A stretch of DNA of 64,000 nt from Drechslerella dactyloides. Taxonomy: Eukaryota > Ascomycota > Orbiliomycetes > Orbiliales > Orbiliaceae. Positions 24,280-36,195 of the stretch are shown in pieces. A model generated the notes under the pieces. It did not search any database, was not told the origin of the DNA, and saw only the letters and a program-made list of their open reading frames with translations. The stretch covers positions 1,860,001 through 1,924,000 of the forward strand of contig JAGTWJ010000003.1 in the NCBI GenBank assembly GCA_020064725.1. Direction: 5' to 3'. The position numbers were made by a program, and so were the translations under genes. Numbering within the stretch: the stretch's first letter is position 1; every line of letters starts with the position of its first letter.

Positions 24280-25188
24280 CTTGGACAGAGGTCCCTTGAT
24301 ATCGCTTTCAAGATTTTCGAAATCTTTTTGAGACGGGAATCACGTTCGATTTGCCATGTGGTTACCACCCAAGCTGCATGTGGCCATACCGAGGCTGCCT
24401 ACTAGTATTGCCCCGTGGGTTACTGTGTTAGGTTGAAGTTGTGTTAACTTCTTTAGGATGCCTTGGTGATGGCCGATGCTTCTGTATGGTTGGACCACTC
24501 ATTGATGATCTAATAGCATTTGGTAAAGATGGCGCCATGGCTGTGTGGGCAAGGTTTGGGTCAGGCACCTTGTGTGAGTTTGAAGTGTGTGACGGAGGAG
24601 AAGGATATGCGGAGAAAGGGCGAGAGGAAGAGAGGGAGAGGAAGAAGGATTGTGGGATGAGTCTGAGGGATGATTAAGAGTGATACCAAAAAGGCCATCA
24701 TACACGAAATTCGGTGGCATAGCATCCGCCTTATGTTACAACACCAACAACCCATTCCGAGCCCGGCTCTCCAACCGAACCTACCAGACAGCTATACTTA
24801 CCTAGCCTGCATATGTTAACAATCCACGCGCTAACCGTACAAGCGTATTTTACTCCATCGGCTTACTAGTTTGACCGAGCTGCTCTCTGTACTGCTCGTA
24901 GCTGGCCATTTGATCATGTTGCATGTTGGAATATGCACCTACTATATGCATGCATGCATACATCCCACGCAATTTGACGTTCCTATAGAATCACAGATAG
25001 CTCCAACGTCTCTATTCTCACCTCGACAGCCGTTACCGTCTCGTACACGCTGCCAGATATTCAAGCCCACAAATAATCTCTCCTCGAGAAAAAATTCCCC
25101 AATGCCACACGCTGCCATCTCCCTCACATCACCACGACCTGCCTCAGAACACCCCCCTTAGCCGCAATCCCGAACCGCGTGCTAGACT

Positions 25189-25196
25189 ATATATAC
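25189..25196 (+). promoter_or_regulatory. TATA box of the 25.3-kb gene
   Basis: TATATATA about 90 bp upstream of the ATG at 25283, in a good position for a TATA element. Confidence 0.45.
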
Positions 25197-25282
25197 AATT
25201 CCTTGCAAGCGAAATCACTCTCTAATCTCTCGGGCACCCCTCCTCTTATACACCTGTAGCTCGTTGTTACATAGTCATCACC

Positions 25283-26062
25283 ATGTGCTTCGTCGTCATC
25301 TACTTATACCTCACCTGCGGCGGCACCCAAAACGGCCACTTCAAGGACGCCCCCATGAAGTCATGCACGGATCCAAAATGCGAGCCGGTCATTGAAGCTG
25401 TTGAGGGTCTTTGTCCTCAATGTATCGAAACCGGTCTCTTTACCAACTTTCACTCTGGATCCACTGGCCAAAAGGACGACAAGAAACCAGAGGGTAACGA
25501 AATCAACGAAAAACATACGGCAACCACTCAACCCACCAAGATATCCGAATGCGACGGATCCTTGGAAAAGGCTGGACCCGAGCTACCGGTCAAAGTTGCC
25601 CACCCGCAGACTTCGCTCAGCAACCGTCCAGCTTACACTGAGGCAACCGATAAACGCGCCAAATCGGACAAAGGCAAGGGCATCGGTCCTTGCATTCGCC
25701 GAGAACTTAAAAAAATGGTCACGGCCTGCTGGACCGGTTACGCCTACAAAGGCTACGCGCTTGCCAGCATGCCTGTCCCGGACGATCTCTACCCACCCGC
25801 CAGGCACGCTTCAGCACCGCTTCCCAAGCCGGACGGCAAGGAAGCAGGAGGCACCGCCGGGAACCCGGTCAAGATCCCGTTGTTGGCTGGTACTTCCAGC
25901 GTCGGACGTCCGGACGGACAGATGGCTGCCCCGACTCCTTCTATGGCAGCACCGGCTATCCCAGTTCGAAGTTCGGAATCTACTAAAGAAGTCCGTCGTT
26001 GTCTCGCTGCCGCTATCGCCCGGATGGACGAAAAGATTAAAAATTCCGAAAAGACTGCCTGA
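25283..26062 (+). CDS. Cys-motif protein with long disordered tail (paralog 1)
   Basis: Single exon of 259 residues. The first about 50 residues carry a spaced cysteine pattern: MC, then TCGG, SCTDPKC and LCPQC. The same order (MC, CG, C-x-DP-x-C, C-x2-C) occurs in the 80-residue protein at 26502, so the two are local paralogs. The pattern could bind a metal, but I do not recognise a named domain. The remaining about 200 residues are rich in Pro, Lys, Ala and Thr and look disordered, with a basic patch (RRELKK) near 155. There is no clear signal peptide; the hydrophobic start (FVVIYLYLT) is shared in position with the paralog and belongs to the motif. Function unknown. Confidence 0.72.
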   Translation: MCFVVIYLYLTCGGTQNGHFKDAPMKSCTDPKCEPVIEAVEGLCPQCIETGLFTNFHSGSTGQKDDKKPEGNEINEKHTATTQPTKISECDGSLEKAGPELPVKVAHPQTSLSNRPAYTEATDKRAKSDKGKGIGPCIRRELKKMVTACWTGYAYKGYALASMPVPDDLYPPARHASAPLPKPDGKEAGGTAGNPVKIPLLAGTSSVGRPDGQMAAPTPSMAAPAIPVRSSESTKEVRRCLAAAIARMDEKIKNSEKTA

Positions 26063-26501
26063 TGGACATGCGATAAAGGTCGCTAGCCTATAAAAATTTT
26101 CTCTCTTGTTCTTCTTTCGAAAAAGCTTCGCATTCTTTTTCAGTTCATAGAAACAACAGTATATACCATAGTCGGATGAGCAGGTGGAGGACTTCATGGT
26201 ACTTTCATTATACTCTCTTTTGTTCAGAAATAGACGGTCTGAAGCACGACATACATTCTTCCTACGAACACTGTCTTGTCCTAGATGCTACGAGCTTAAT
26301 ATTCCTACTGACCGACGCGAGCTTGAGATCAACCCCGAACCAACAAGTCAATTCTAGTACTACTGAATAAATATCAAAAGAAATCGCGCCCGTCCATAGA
26401 TTTCCAATACTCCAAAGGAAAATGCAAATTAAGCAGTACCCTAAGCAAAGACCTTTTTTTGACCCATATTTACATCTGTAGCAGTGCTAATCCCCTCCTA
26501 A
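26063..26501. other. intergenic between the two Cys-motif paralogs
   Basis: No gene seen. The region holds the end of the first paralog's transcript and the leader of the second. Confidence 0.5.
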
Positions 26502-26744
26502 ATGTGTGGCCCTAAACAATACATCTTCAGTTGTGGCTTTAAAGAACTAGGCCCGGAAAGCACATTCAAGGAGTGTGACGATCCAGACTGTGACGAAAAG
26601 TCCACGCCACAACCGTATAAACTGCTCGGCCCATGCGGAAGCTGCAAGAAATGCAGACGGAGGATAAAAAGGGAGTACTTGGAGCAACAAGGAAAGGGAT
26701 TCGGCGCGCCCGAGGGGTATGGAGGATATGTGCGAACAAAGTAA
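26502..26744 (+). CDS. short Cys-motif protein (paralog 2)
   Basis: Single exon of 80 residues. The cysteine pattern runs MC, SCGF, ECDDPDC, GPCGSC and KC, followed by a basic stretch (RRRIKREY) and a Gly/Tyr-rich tail. Order and spacing match the N-terminus of the protein at 25283, but the long disordered tail is absent. It lies head-on to the lactonase-family gene (138 bp between stops). Four to six cysteines in paired spacing suggest a small zinc-binding or disulfide unit; this is inference. No signal peptide. Function unknown. Confidence 0.65.
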   Translation: MCGPKQYIFSCGFKELGPESTFKECDDPDCDEKSTPQPYKLLGPCGSCKKCRRRIKREYLEQQGKGFGAPEGYGGYVRTK

Positions 26745-26882
26745 GAAAAAAACCTGGGTAAACTATACACATGAAAGAAGCTGTAACATTTGAAGACAAA
26801 AAAAAATATACGAGAATAGAAGGAATGCAATATGCAGATCCAGCAATGGTACGATTGATGCACCGAAGGAGGCACAGTTCAA

Positions 26883-28269
26883 TCAAAGCCACTGAACGCA
26901 AACCGGATGATCGGGGATGGCGACCCGAGTCTCATTAAACTCAGGAACGATAAACTCGCCCGTCGCCTCATTCCGTCGGTACATAACCACGGCGTCGCTT
27001 GTTTGCAGGGCGATTGCGACAAACTTGTTCGTTGGGTCGAGTGAGAAATGGCGAGGCAAAAGGCCGCCCGCCTCCATGAGCTTCACGAATTTGAGTTGGC
27101 CGGTTTGTTTCTCAATCTCGTAGAGGGCAATAGAGTCGGATGGTCCATTCGCCCGGTTCTTGAAGGTAAAGTCATTGCGGTTGGAGACGTAAACGAAGCG
27201 TTTATCGTTCTGCGACATTGTTCGTTAGCATACAGCAAAAATTGAGTGTTGCGGATGGTCTTACAGATATCGCGATCTCCCCAGCTGAGGCGGGAATGGT
27301 GTTGTTTCGCGTTTTCAAATCTGGAAGTGTATCTATTTCCTGCACTTGTTGAAAGGTAATAGGTGCATCTTTTGGATAGCCGACGGTGTACACTAGGACG
27401 GAGTTTCGAATCTCATTGACGAGATAGAACATCGTCTGGCGTCCGGTCGGGAGGTCAAGCTCCAGAAACTGGCCATGGCGGGGACCTGAGCCTGCAGGGA
27501 CGGGAGCAGCGGGAAGTTCCACAATCCTGGGCGCGTTGAGACCGTACAGTCGCAAAAGGTCGGCTCCTAAATCCGGCACAACAGCAAAGCGGCCGGATGG
27601 ATCGATAACAGCTTGGTGGGGATGTGGACCCGCCTGTCTGTCCTTGACAGGGCCCGGTTGTTTTAGCGAATACGTGAACGTATCGCGAGGTTGAGAGATA
27701 TCGCCCTGGTCATTCGTTTCGAATGCCTCCACTGCTCCAGAACTGGAAGTTACAGAAACAGTCAACGATGAGCACTTTCCATCTAACCAGATATCCCGCA
27801 ATATATGGTAGGGTACTACTTACTAGGAGGCGACCACGAGCAAATTGTCCTTGATAGCGACGTTCACGGTCCCGTTGAACCCGTTGGATCGCGAGATTTT
27901 TTTCAGCGTCGCGGAGTTCCTGTCCAAACGGAAGGATGCGAGGCCGCCAGGGCTTCCCTCATCCACCGAGTATATCATATCTTTCCGGGTGGGGTGGACG
28001 GACTGCCATGACGGCATAAAATTCTGTTCGGTGAATGTTGAGGCGTTGACGAGTGTGCCCGTAGACGGGTTGAATTTGAGTATCGAAATGCTGCCGCCGT
28101 TCGCGCCAACGGAAAGGAGGAGATTACCATCATCCGCGTTTGCAGACCCGCAGGCTGGAACGATATCCCTTGAGGCCATCTCGCTGGGTGCGCTTCCAGA
28201 GCGGAGGAGGGCGAGAGAACGGAGGGAAAGCCGTTTCAGGAGGTCAGATCCAAACATGACAGCGGTCAA
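26883..28269 (-). CDS. lactonase-family beta-propeller protein (6-phosphogluconolactonase-like), 3 exons
   Basis: Exons are 28269-27824, 27742-27265 and 27209-26883, giving 416 residues, the usual size of the seven-bladed lactonase family. Typical segments are LLLSVGANGGSISILKFNP, the PHPHQAVIDPSGRFAVVPDL motif, GSGPRHGQFL and KRFVYVSNRND, ending in HPVCVQW. All introns keep phase. Family members include YbhE-type 6-phosphogluconolactonase and muconate-cycloisomerase-like proteins; fungal copies are poorly characterised, so sugar-lactone hydrolysis is an inference. The start at 28269 is the first in-frame ATG; a second ATG at 28257 is almost as good. No clear signal peptide, so probably cytosolic. 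Confidence 0.92.
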
Positions 28270-28727
28270 AGGTGAAGCGGATATTATACTATTGATATAT
28301 ATGGATAATGTATTGTATTGTACAGAGGAAGAAGAATGCTCTCATCGGTAGCCAGTCCGAATGTCGAGCCCGCCATCGTGAGTATATATACATATCAGGG
28401 ATATTAATATGCACGTGGGGGAGAGTGGACTTCCTTCCCCTTGCATTCCGGCAAATTCTCCGCAGATGTGTGAGGTTGCGAGGTGTTGATCTGGCAAGGC
28501 GTCCCTGAGACCTGTTGCGGCGATTTTTGTCGCATCGGCGGCAGGTCGCGGAGCCACACAACGGCGCGTGCTTACGGCATGTAAGCTGACGACTCCGCGC
28601 CCTGCCTCAGATTCGTCCAGGCACAAGTCTGGTTCCGAGACGCCAAGACTAGGATTCGTCAACCGGGCTTCTCGAAGGGGCGCGTCCAGGGCTGAAGTTT
28701 GTTTTCGATGGCGTGTCGTACACGATA
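28270..28727. other. intergenic between lactonase and rhodopsin-domain genes
   Basis: Holds the upstream region of the lactonase-family gene, with TATATATC-type sequence around 28288-28306, and the 3' end of the rhodopsin-domain gene. No gene seen. Confidence 0.5.
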
Positions 28728-30702
28728 TTATTCACGTCCTTCGCTCATACTCTGGCAGGGAAGGGTTTGGTTCACATTTGCGAGACCGCTCATGTTGAGT
28801 CTCGCCGCCAAGGGAACTGGTGCCTTCTCGATATCCAGCTGTCCCGAAATTTGTGCGGAGTCTCGAGTGGAAGTTTCTGTTCTAGATTCGTACGTCGACT
28901 GCTTCTGGTCGTCGTCGGGGTCCGTCAGGAAGGCTAACGGATCTATCTTTTGTCGATTCCCTTGATCCGCGACGCGACACGGCAGACTGGCCGTCTGGCT
29001 GCTCTGGTCGTTTTGATTGCTGCAGCTGCCTCTGGACCAGCCAGAGGCAGAGCACATCGAACATAACCGCCGGAACAAGGGCTTCAAAGCTATGGATGTG
29101 CATTCGTCAGTGCTATTCATACATTCGCAGCTTAGACTGGTTTCCGGTAGATGACTTGATAGGTTTCCAGCATCCCATGGCAACGCAACTTACCAGGAAT
29201 CGAAGCGCCAATCATGCCCAAACTGCATTCCCCATAACTCCAGCAGTTGGTCAAAATAGCGTACCTGTAAAACAGTACGCCCGGTTTGTTTGCCTCTACT
29301 AATACAGCAAGTCGAGCGGCACTATTATTATTCCACATGGTAAGCAGGCGCTCGGTACCAAGTCCAAGGGGTGGATCCATGGAAATCTCACATCGCGGAT
29401 GCCATTGGATTGTGACTTTCTTACCTAGCGGCAGTAGCCAGCAGCCCCAACATGAGGAGACTCGCTATCCCAATCCGATACGCCAACGGACCCCTTATCT
29501 TCATCACCAACGGGATTGGTAAAACCGCAATAATGATATCGGCGAATATATTTAAGGCACCAGTAGCTATCTCTTGTCGCACACGTAAGTAAAGGCGCAT
29601 ATCTAGATCTCCCACCCGGATCGAGAGAGATACAGGACGCCACGCGAGGCTGTGTTGACACTTACATATGAAAAATGCTGGGCGATTCACGCAGCCGACG
29701 TCGCCGTCCCCTTCAAGTTTCCAGATCGAACTAAGCGGAATACATCGACAAATAGCGACGATGACGGACGGTATGAATATTAGTGTAACCAGAAGCATCG
29801 TTAGCCACGTCAACCCCCATAGACGGCCGCCACCAGAGGTGTAACGAAGTTGAGACTCTCTTCGACCTAAATTTAATTCGAGATGTTATACATTAGCTGC
29901 TTTTTAGGCGTTATATCCTCTGCCGTACGTATACTAGTGCTTATAAAACCTACAGAGTCGTAGATAGAGACACAAAATCGCAACTTTCGTGAGATAGACG
30001 CAAGTATAGTAGAGGATTGTTAGGGCGTAATCCAGCCGTAGCTACGGTGTGTCAATGGCAAATTCATTAGATAAGATCGTGATAAAATTTACTGCAACCA
30101 ACTTTGAGGCCGCTTTGGAAAGTAAATTCAAAATACGAACTCTGGCGACAATATTTTGAAGGTCAGTACTCTGGAGTTCTCCTGCAGCGTGACGCGCAAG
30201 CGCAAAGCCAATTGGCACAGTCGCTAGCTGAGTTCCTGTGTAACCGAGCAAGAACACCTGATGGTGTGTCTAACACGTTAGCAATTTCCCGTTATAGGTA
30301 CCACTATATCCGTCTATAATTTCCGCCTCAAAAGTAGAAATTATACATAGCGAGCTACTCGGGAACATACCCACGCCACGGTCAGGACCCAATCGTCCAG
30401 CTCGAACCTCCTAGTGTAGATTATCCGGACGCCTACACGGCTTAGAAATACGACACCTAATTATACCGACAACTTCGTTAGCGGCTCCCTATAGTATGCG
30501 GACTCTACCTGCATCAATTACATTATGATGACCATGGCATAACATCAAAACGTCGATACTCTATCTCGGCTTTCTCTTACTCCGAAGCTGTCGTGGTGAG
30601 CTTACTTGTCAATACTCCTAGGGACACAGTAAATCCGAGGAGTAGTTTAACGTCTTTCTCCGCTATCGGTATGTAGCTTCCCACTTTTGACCCCGAAGCC
30701 AT
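28728..30702 (-). CDS. fungal rhodopsin-domain integral membrane protein, 8 exons
   Basis: Exons are 30702-30606, 30456-30371, 30257-30141, 30041-29954, 29866-29666, 29566-29425, 29321-29194 and 29089-28728, all in phase, giving 406 residues. No single open frame shows the gene; it emerges only after splicing. Recognisable pieces in order are FLSRVGVRIIYTRRFELDDW, TILYYTCVYLTKVAILCLYL, the WGLTWLTMLLVTLIFIPSV helix, NIFADIIIAVLPIPLV, TNCWSYGECSLGMIGASIP and ALKPLFRR. These are the conserved helices and loops of the seven-pass 'rhodopsin domain' family of ascomycetes (Pth11-related in architecture). The C-terminal about 110 residues are cytosolic and Ser/Gln/Asp-rich. No CFEM domain is present. 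Members are suspected receptors, but ligands are unknown. Least certain is the start of exon 7 (alternative acceptor about 60 nt downstream). Confidence 0.88.
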
Positions 30703-31567
30703 GTCGTCTCAACTTAGGTCGGGGCGTTGAATATACCGTTCTGCACTGCATGTGGACATTCGGTGGCCGCGCGTTGCTCATGTCATACTCTAGGCGATAG
30801 ACAATCGATATATCGACAGCAGGGGAAATTTTGGACTCGAACGGTACGGCTGCTTGACATGGACAATTTGAGTCGGTAGGAAGTCGATCGTTACACGACA
30901 GAGATATTGTCAAGAATAAGTCGAGTTTATGAGACTTAGAAGTGGGACTTAAAAGTGGAGAGAAGATTATGAACACGCATTGCCCTCACCGGGGTCCAGG
31001 CATTTCGCCGGATCTGGCGGCGTACCAGCCTCTTGCTGCAGTAGGCATGGCGAGAATATCCAAGCTACCCCGGTTGCGGGAATCTTCACCAAGACACCAA
31101 TTTTGCACAACAATGACATGCGGCCCCGATCGCGATCGGTCTCGCTTGACAACGGATACGTCTAGCGAGTATGCAAGGGCATCAGCTTGACCGAGATTGA
31201 AGCCAGCGGAGCCGAGATTAGTCTCGACGCCAGGCGAACCGCTATGTCAAAATATCTCTGCCCCTGTGTTAAGCATGCGAGCATTCGAGGCGACGAAGTT
31301 AGTCGGTATCCGGTCTTCACGAGTACAAGGCTGGCCCATTGCTACGGTCCCCTAGTATCTACACTGCCAGTTCGTATACTGAAGCAGATGTCCGCGGAAG
31401 CGGCGTTCTTGAAATCCCTCCCGCGCTTCTGCCTAACATGCGCAAACGATGGAAACGTACACAAAGAGTACCAATACGCTCTAGTCTTACTACAAATATG
31501 AAGTACGAAGGGGCAGGTAATATGAACGCAAAGGCATATTGCGTGAGCGAACGACCGCGTCAAAGAG
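30703..31567. other. intergenic, no gene recognised
   Basis: Promoter side of the rhodopsin-domain gene and 3' side of the DUF3074 gene. Frames at 30942-31501 have no domain or splice support. Confidence 0.5.
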
Positions 31568-32733
31568 CTAAGCCGCGGCCTTCTTGTGGACGTAATCCAA
31601 GAAAGCCTCGACATCCTTGAAGATTTCTCGACCAACTCCTCGGCGTTGGATCGCCATAGGGATGTTCCCCGATGCGTCTATGTTGGCAGTTCGGCGAATG
31701 TATCAGCCTGGTTCAATGTTTCAAGAAAGACAGCCTTGCACGCGCGTACACGTACCGCTAGCTGTGGCCATGTCCCAGATTACTTGTGGTTTCGCGTCGC
31801 TGGCGGTTGCGGGTCGATACAGAACTCGCTCGACAGCGACATATTGGCCGATGGTGACCTTTGGGGTGATCACATTGACAGTTTCCTGGCTCTTGATATT
31901 TGTCCCCTTAATGTCAGAAGCAATCTTTATCGGCATGCTGATGATCATCAGCTCTCTGTTGTCGACGGCGGTGGCTAGAATCAACAAGATCGGGAAAACC
32001 CGCTCGCTCAGCGGCCAGGGGAGCTGATGGTGGATTCCGTAAGCTGGGCGATGCCAATTGACGTTAGCAATTACCCCTTGCAGTTGCATAGGTGGATTTG
32101 CGTATACGTCCTTCAGTTGTCCTTACCTGCAACTTTGACGATTTCCCAACCCGGTATAGAAACACCACTAAGATCCCAGTCGCTTTCGACGATTATCTTG
32201 TCGACCTGTCTGACTGTTGGCGCATACCCAAGCTCATGTTCTGCATGATCCTTGAAGAGATAATCATCAAAGTCGTCCCATATGAAGGGCCGGTCAGTGT
32301 TCTCGCTGTCAAGGTTATGAACACTGTGTCTCGAGCACCAGTATTCGGTTCTGATCGCCTTCTTTTCGGATTTTCCTTGATTCTTCTTCTTCTCTTTGTT
32401 TCCTTCTTGGGCTTCATTCTCTTCCTGCTCATCTGGACCGTCTACCACTTTAATCCCCTGAGTAGGTGCTTGTATTTCTGCTTTCCCTAGTTGAGGTTGT
32501 TTGTGTTCTTTGATCTTTATAACTCGCGAGCAGACCTCAACTTCGCCGTATTTGTTCAATTTTCTGAAATTTAATTTCCACGGGCGTTCTGATGGAAAAG
32601 TGAGTGAATTGATAAAATTGTGTGCATCGTTAACAAGATTGTTAAGGTATGAATTGAGGTCATCCCCAGACCTTGGAATCTCCTCCAGTGGGACGGGAGC
32701 TGCTCTGAAGACACCTTGGCGGTTCATCTTCAA
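31568..32733 (-). CDS. DUF3074 START-like protein, 3 exons
   Basis: Exons are 32733-32127, 32043-31756 and 31677-31568, giving 334 residues. The middle matches the fungal DUF3074 family: an EYWCSRHSVH strand, then DDYLFKDHAEHELGY, then HHQLPWPLSERVFPILL, which is formed across intron 1. The end, IPMAIQRRGVGREIFKDVEA followed by FLDYVHKKAAA, is the usual closing amphipathic helix. DUF3074 folds like START/Bet v 1 lipid-binding proteins; ligands are unknown. A Glu/Lys-rich insertion of about 30 residues (around 100-125) separates the two halves. No signal peptide, so presumably cytosolic. The start at 32733 begins MKMNRQGVF; the second ATG two codons on is equally possible. Confidence 0.9.
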
Positions 32734-35135
32734 CCCCAGTTTGAGTAGCTACAGGTATACACAGGAGTAAGCGAGTGATGCGACCGGTGGCAATGGCGAA
32801 GGTAGTTGAGCGTTGAATCGGTGATGATAATATCGGTGACGACGGTGAGGAGCGTTTGCCAAGACATAGTGTTGTGAAGCTCCTGAAGCTGCCACCTGCT
32901 GACAAGGGACATCTTTTGTTTATGTCATCAAGGTAATATCAATCTTCTATACAGCGTTTCAGATGACGAAGGCCAATCACCAATGTCGCGGAGCTCGGGG
33001 TTCAGTAGAACGTGGAACATTCGCTTTGGCTGACGTCGGTTCAATTGAGATACCAAGACCTCGAGATATCAGAACGCGAACCCTGGCGCCACCGGCCTGC
33101 CTGTGCTATACACATCTAACAGTTGACAGATGTGTGACAAGATGCTAACACGCGACGGACTCCCACGCTATCTGTCATATAGGCGAGAAGTTTAATGAAC
33201 ATGCTTTGACACGCGATCGCGCGCTGTGAGTCAACAGACTAGAATAACGAGTGCGAACAATCGAGATCAAAATGATTGGGTAGCTTCATATTATAATATT
33301 ATACAATGCAATTCTAGCCTGTGCCCTATGTCATTGATTGATATGCTACCATGGTCTGCCTTCGATTTTGACATGTCCACGTTCTTTGGTCTGTTTTCTT
33401 TTTCTTTTTTCTTTTTTCTACTTTTCAAATGACACTTCGAGCCCGAGGGTTGATCTGGCTTACAAGACAATATGTCGGGACCCAAAGCTGTAAAGAGGGA
33501 CAGCAAGTTCCTGTTATTGTTTGCCGTTATTGTGACATGTCGGCAAAGTTACCCGTTGCCGATTCTATTTTCCCGGGTTGGCATGATTGGCCGGATACTG
33601 CTTGTAATTCAATTGCAACCACTGCATTGTTCTGTTAGAACTTTATAAGCCACGAAAATTCGGCGATGATATTGAGGAGTATACGGAAGAAAGGACTTCA
33701 TGAATTCGAATACGCGCCCCGGCAGCGAGACGCCGATGCTGCGACAGGCGGGCATCCTTGTTTGGGTTGTGCGGTGCTTGCAGCAATACGAACGTTCGCA
33801 GCAGCAACTCCGGGACCGACAGTCAACGTTCTCATTTCAAATTTGTGGCTCAAGCTAGGCCGAAATCATGTAGCTCATTACCAAACCGGGAGACCGCGTT
33901 GAAGATGAAGATGGAAATTCAACAGAATTTTGTCCCCGATGCAATCGCTAACGCGCTAGTATATAAATATTAATCATGAATGAATATTGATTATTTTGGA
34001 TTTAATAATTTCTGCGAGTTCCATATCTTTTGGTATAATCCGCAACAGAGTAGCGTTGTGCAGCTGATCCGATTTGCGGTATTCCGCTCCCGCATGAAGA
34101 CCTTATCAACGACTTGTGTGCTGTGCAGGGTTCCCGAGGTCAACTAATCACCCGCTGCTTCAATTATAATGCAAAGAGACCCTTCCGACTTCACAGCTCT
34201 GGGCTGCAGCGGCTAGGCTATCGAACCTGCGCTCTTGACCCCCACGACTTTGCGCAATTTGCTGGTGTTATGATAAGGCTTGATGGGGCATTTTCCAAGA
34301 CTCCCATATCAATACTGGCCATTTTATGCCTCCAGCCGCAATTGCCAAACCGAATTCTCGATCGCGAGGACGTTGTTTATTATTATATCTTGGCGACAAA
34401 CGCCAGATAAGGTGCGTCGTGACATCCGTAATCGGTGAAATCGAAGACACGGAATGCACCGAAACTACCCGTCTCCTGTGTTATTCTGAGCAACCGTGCC
34501 AGCACAGCAATGTAACCGACCCCTGCTCAGATATCCACGCAAACCTCTCTAAAAGATCTCACGACTTTCGTGGTCTAAGGCCAAACAGGAAACCAACCTG
34601 CACAAACTCCTCGGTGTGGTCGTGCCGATACCCAGCGAGAATTTCCCGTCCCACGGCTGATCGACCCATATTGTGGAAAAAGCTTGGTAGCTATGAGACT
34701 TGGTTGCACGGGATGTAGGTCAATGCGGTCAAAACGATTGGTCCGGAGAAAAGAGAGCCCAAGCATACGCGATAGTTGTCTCGAATAGCGATCGACAGCG
34801 AATACACGAGAGTTTTCCAGTCCCAGACTCATTTCAAAGCAAGCTCAATCCACACCTCTCAGGTTCAACCTCCTACCTGCGGAATTTTCTGCGACGATTG
34901 AGGAGCTAATATTCCATAAGTAAGGGAGCATCAACGACCAAAGAAAAAAAAGCAAGGGAAAGAAAATTCACATCCTCATGAACGCGATGCGCGTGAGGTT
35001 TCGTATACCCGGTCCCAGCGTTGAGGTGCAGGGATCGTGCATATGCAAACCGAGCCTTTCGTCACCTTGTCGGTCTATCTTTAGTGAAGCTGTTGTGGGC
35101 CATCGAAAAAAAGCCCGATTTTCTGCATATCTATA
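32734..35135. other. 2.4-kb intergenic stretch, no gene recognised
   Basis: Only short frames without domain resemblance. AT content rises from about 33960 and the stretch ends at the left boundary of the AT-rich inverted-repeat element. Confidence 0.5.
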
Positions 35136-35146
35136 ACGTATTCCAC

Positions 35147-35180
35147 AAGCGAGCGAACATCCCAAGCGAGCGAACACCCC
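35147..35180 (+). repeat. paired 17-bp direct repeat in left TIR
   Basis: AAGCGAGCGAACATCCC is followed directly by AAGCGAGCGAACACCCC (one difference). The right end carries the same pair inverted. Such subterminal repeats often serve as transposase binding sites; that role is inference. Confidence 0.8.
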
Positions 35181-36161
35181 CCCAGCCCACCAAAAACCTT
35201 TTTATTAATATATTAATAAATATTTATTATAAAATTATAGAAAAATTACTTCTTTAAATAATAGTTTAAAATAATCTAGTTAGTATTTTTTTTTATTTTT
35301 TAATATTAATATTAAATTAATAATAATTATTTTAAATATTGTTAAAAACAACACATTTTTTTATTGTTTGACTCTAAATATCTAAATAATTTACGAACGA
35401 AAATCTTTAAAAATTAAAAATCTAATAAATAATGATATAATCTAGGCCTGTTTAAAGCTACTATTTATAATAATAAAAATTAAGTTCTAGAAACTCTGCT
35501 AAAGTTGGCACAACACACTAACTATTTTTTTAAAATAATTATACATAAATATAATTAAAAAAATTAAAAAATAAATTTGAATTTAATATATTAAAACTTT
35601 TTTATTTTTATTTTTTTAATTTTTTTTTATATATTATATAATTTAATATCAATATTTTTAATTTTTATAATAAAATTTTATAAAAAATTGAATTTTTATT
35701 AAAAAAATTTAAAAAAAATTATAAAATAAAATATTAATTTACTTTAATTTAAAAAAAATTTTAGGATTTTTTTTATTATATTTTTATATATAATTATAAT
35801 AAAAAATAGCTAGTGTGTAGTCAGTGTGTTGTGCTAACTTTAGCAAAATCTATAAATTTTAATTTTTAATATAATAGATAGAGGTTTTGTACAGGCCTAG
35901 ATTATATATTTATTTAATAGATTTCTTATTTTTAAAGATTTTTATTTATATATAATAAAGATATTTACTGGCAAACACTTAAGATTATATGCTGTTTTTT
36001 AAAAATTTTAAATTAATTATTATTAATTTACTTTTATATTTAAAAAATGTAAAAAAATATAATGAATTGATTTTAATTTATATTAGTTGAAAGATATTTT
36101 TTTTATAATTTTTTAAGAGATATTAATTAGAATATTAATAAAAAGGTTTTGGTGGGGTGTT

Positions 36162-36195
36162 GGGGTGTTCGCTCACTTGGGGTGTTCGCTCGCTT
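36162..36195 (-). repeat. paired 17-bp direct repeat in right TIR
   Basis: On the minus strand this reads AAGCGAGCGAACACCCC followed by AAGTGAGCGAACACCCC, mirroring the pair at 35147-35180. Confidence 0.8.

Larger units (their letters stand above)
22747..25282. other. intergenic, mostly no gene; one weak two-exon candidate
   Basis: Apart from the weak candidate at 23920-24279 no gene is supported. A sequence resembling a tRNA T-arm/B-box (minus strand GGGTTCAAATCC, near 23879-23890) is present without a matching A-box or cloverleaf. A polypurine run lies at about 24594-24650. Confidence 0.45.

Noticed and set aside
28728..30702. rhodopsin-domain remnants read as a pseudogene
   Set aside because: The pieces first seemed broken over many frames, but eight exons with good splice sites join all of them in phase without a stop.
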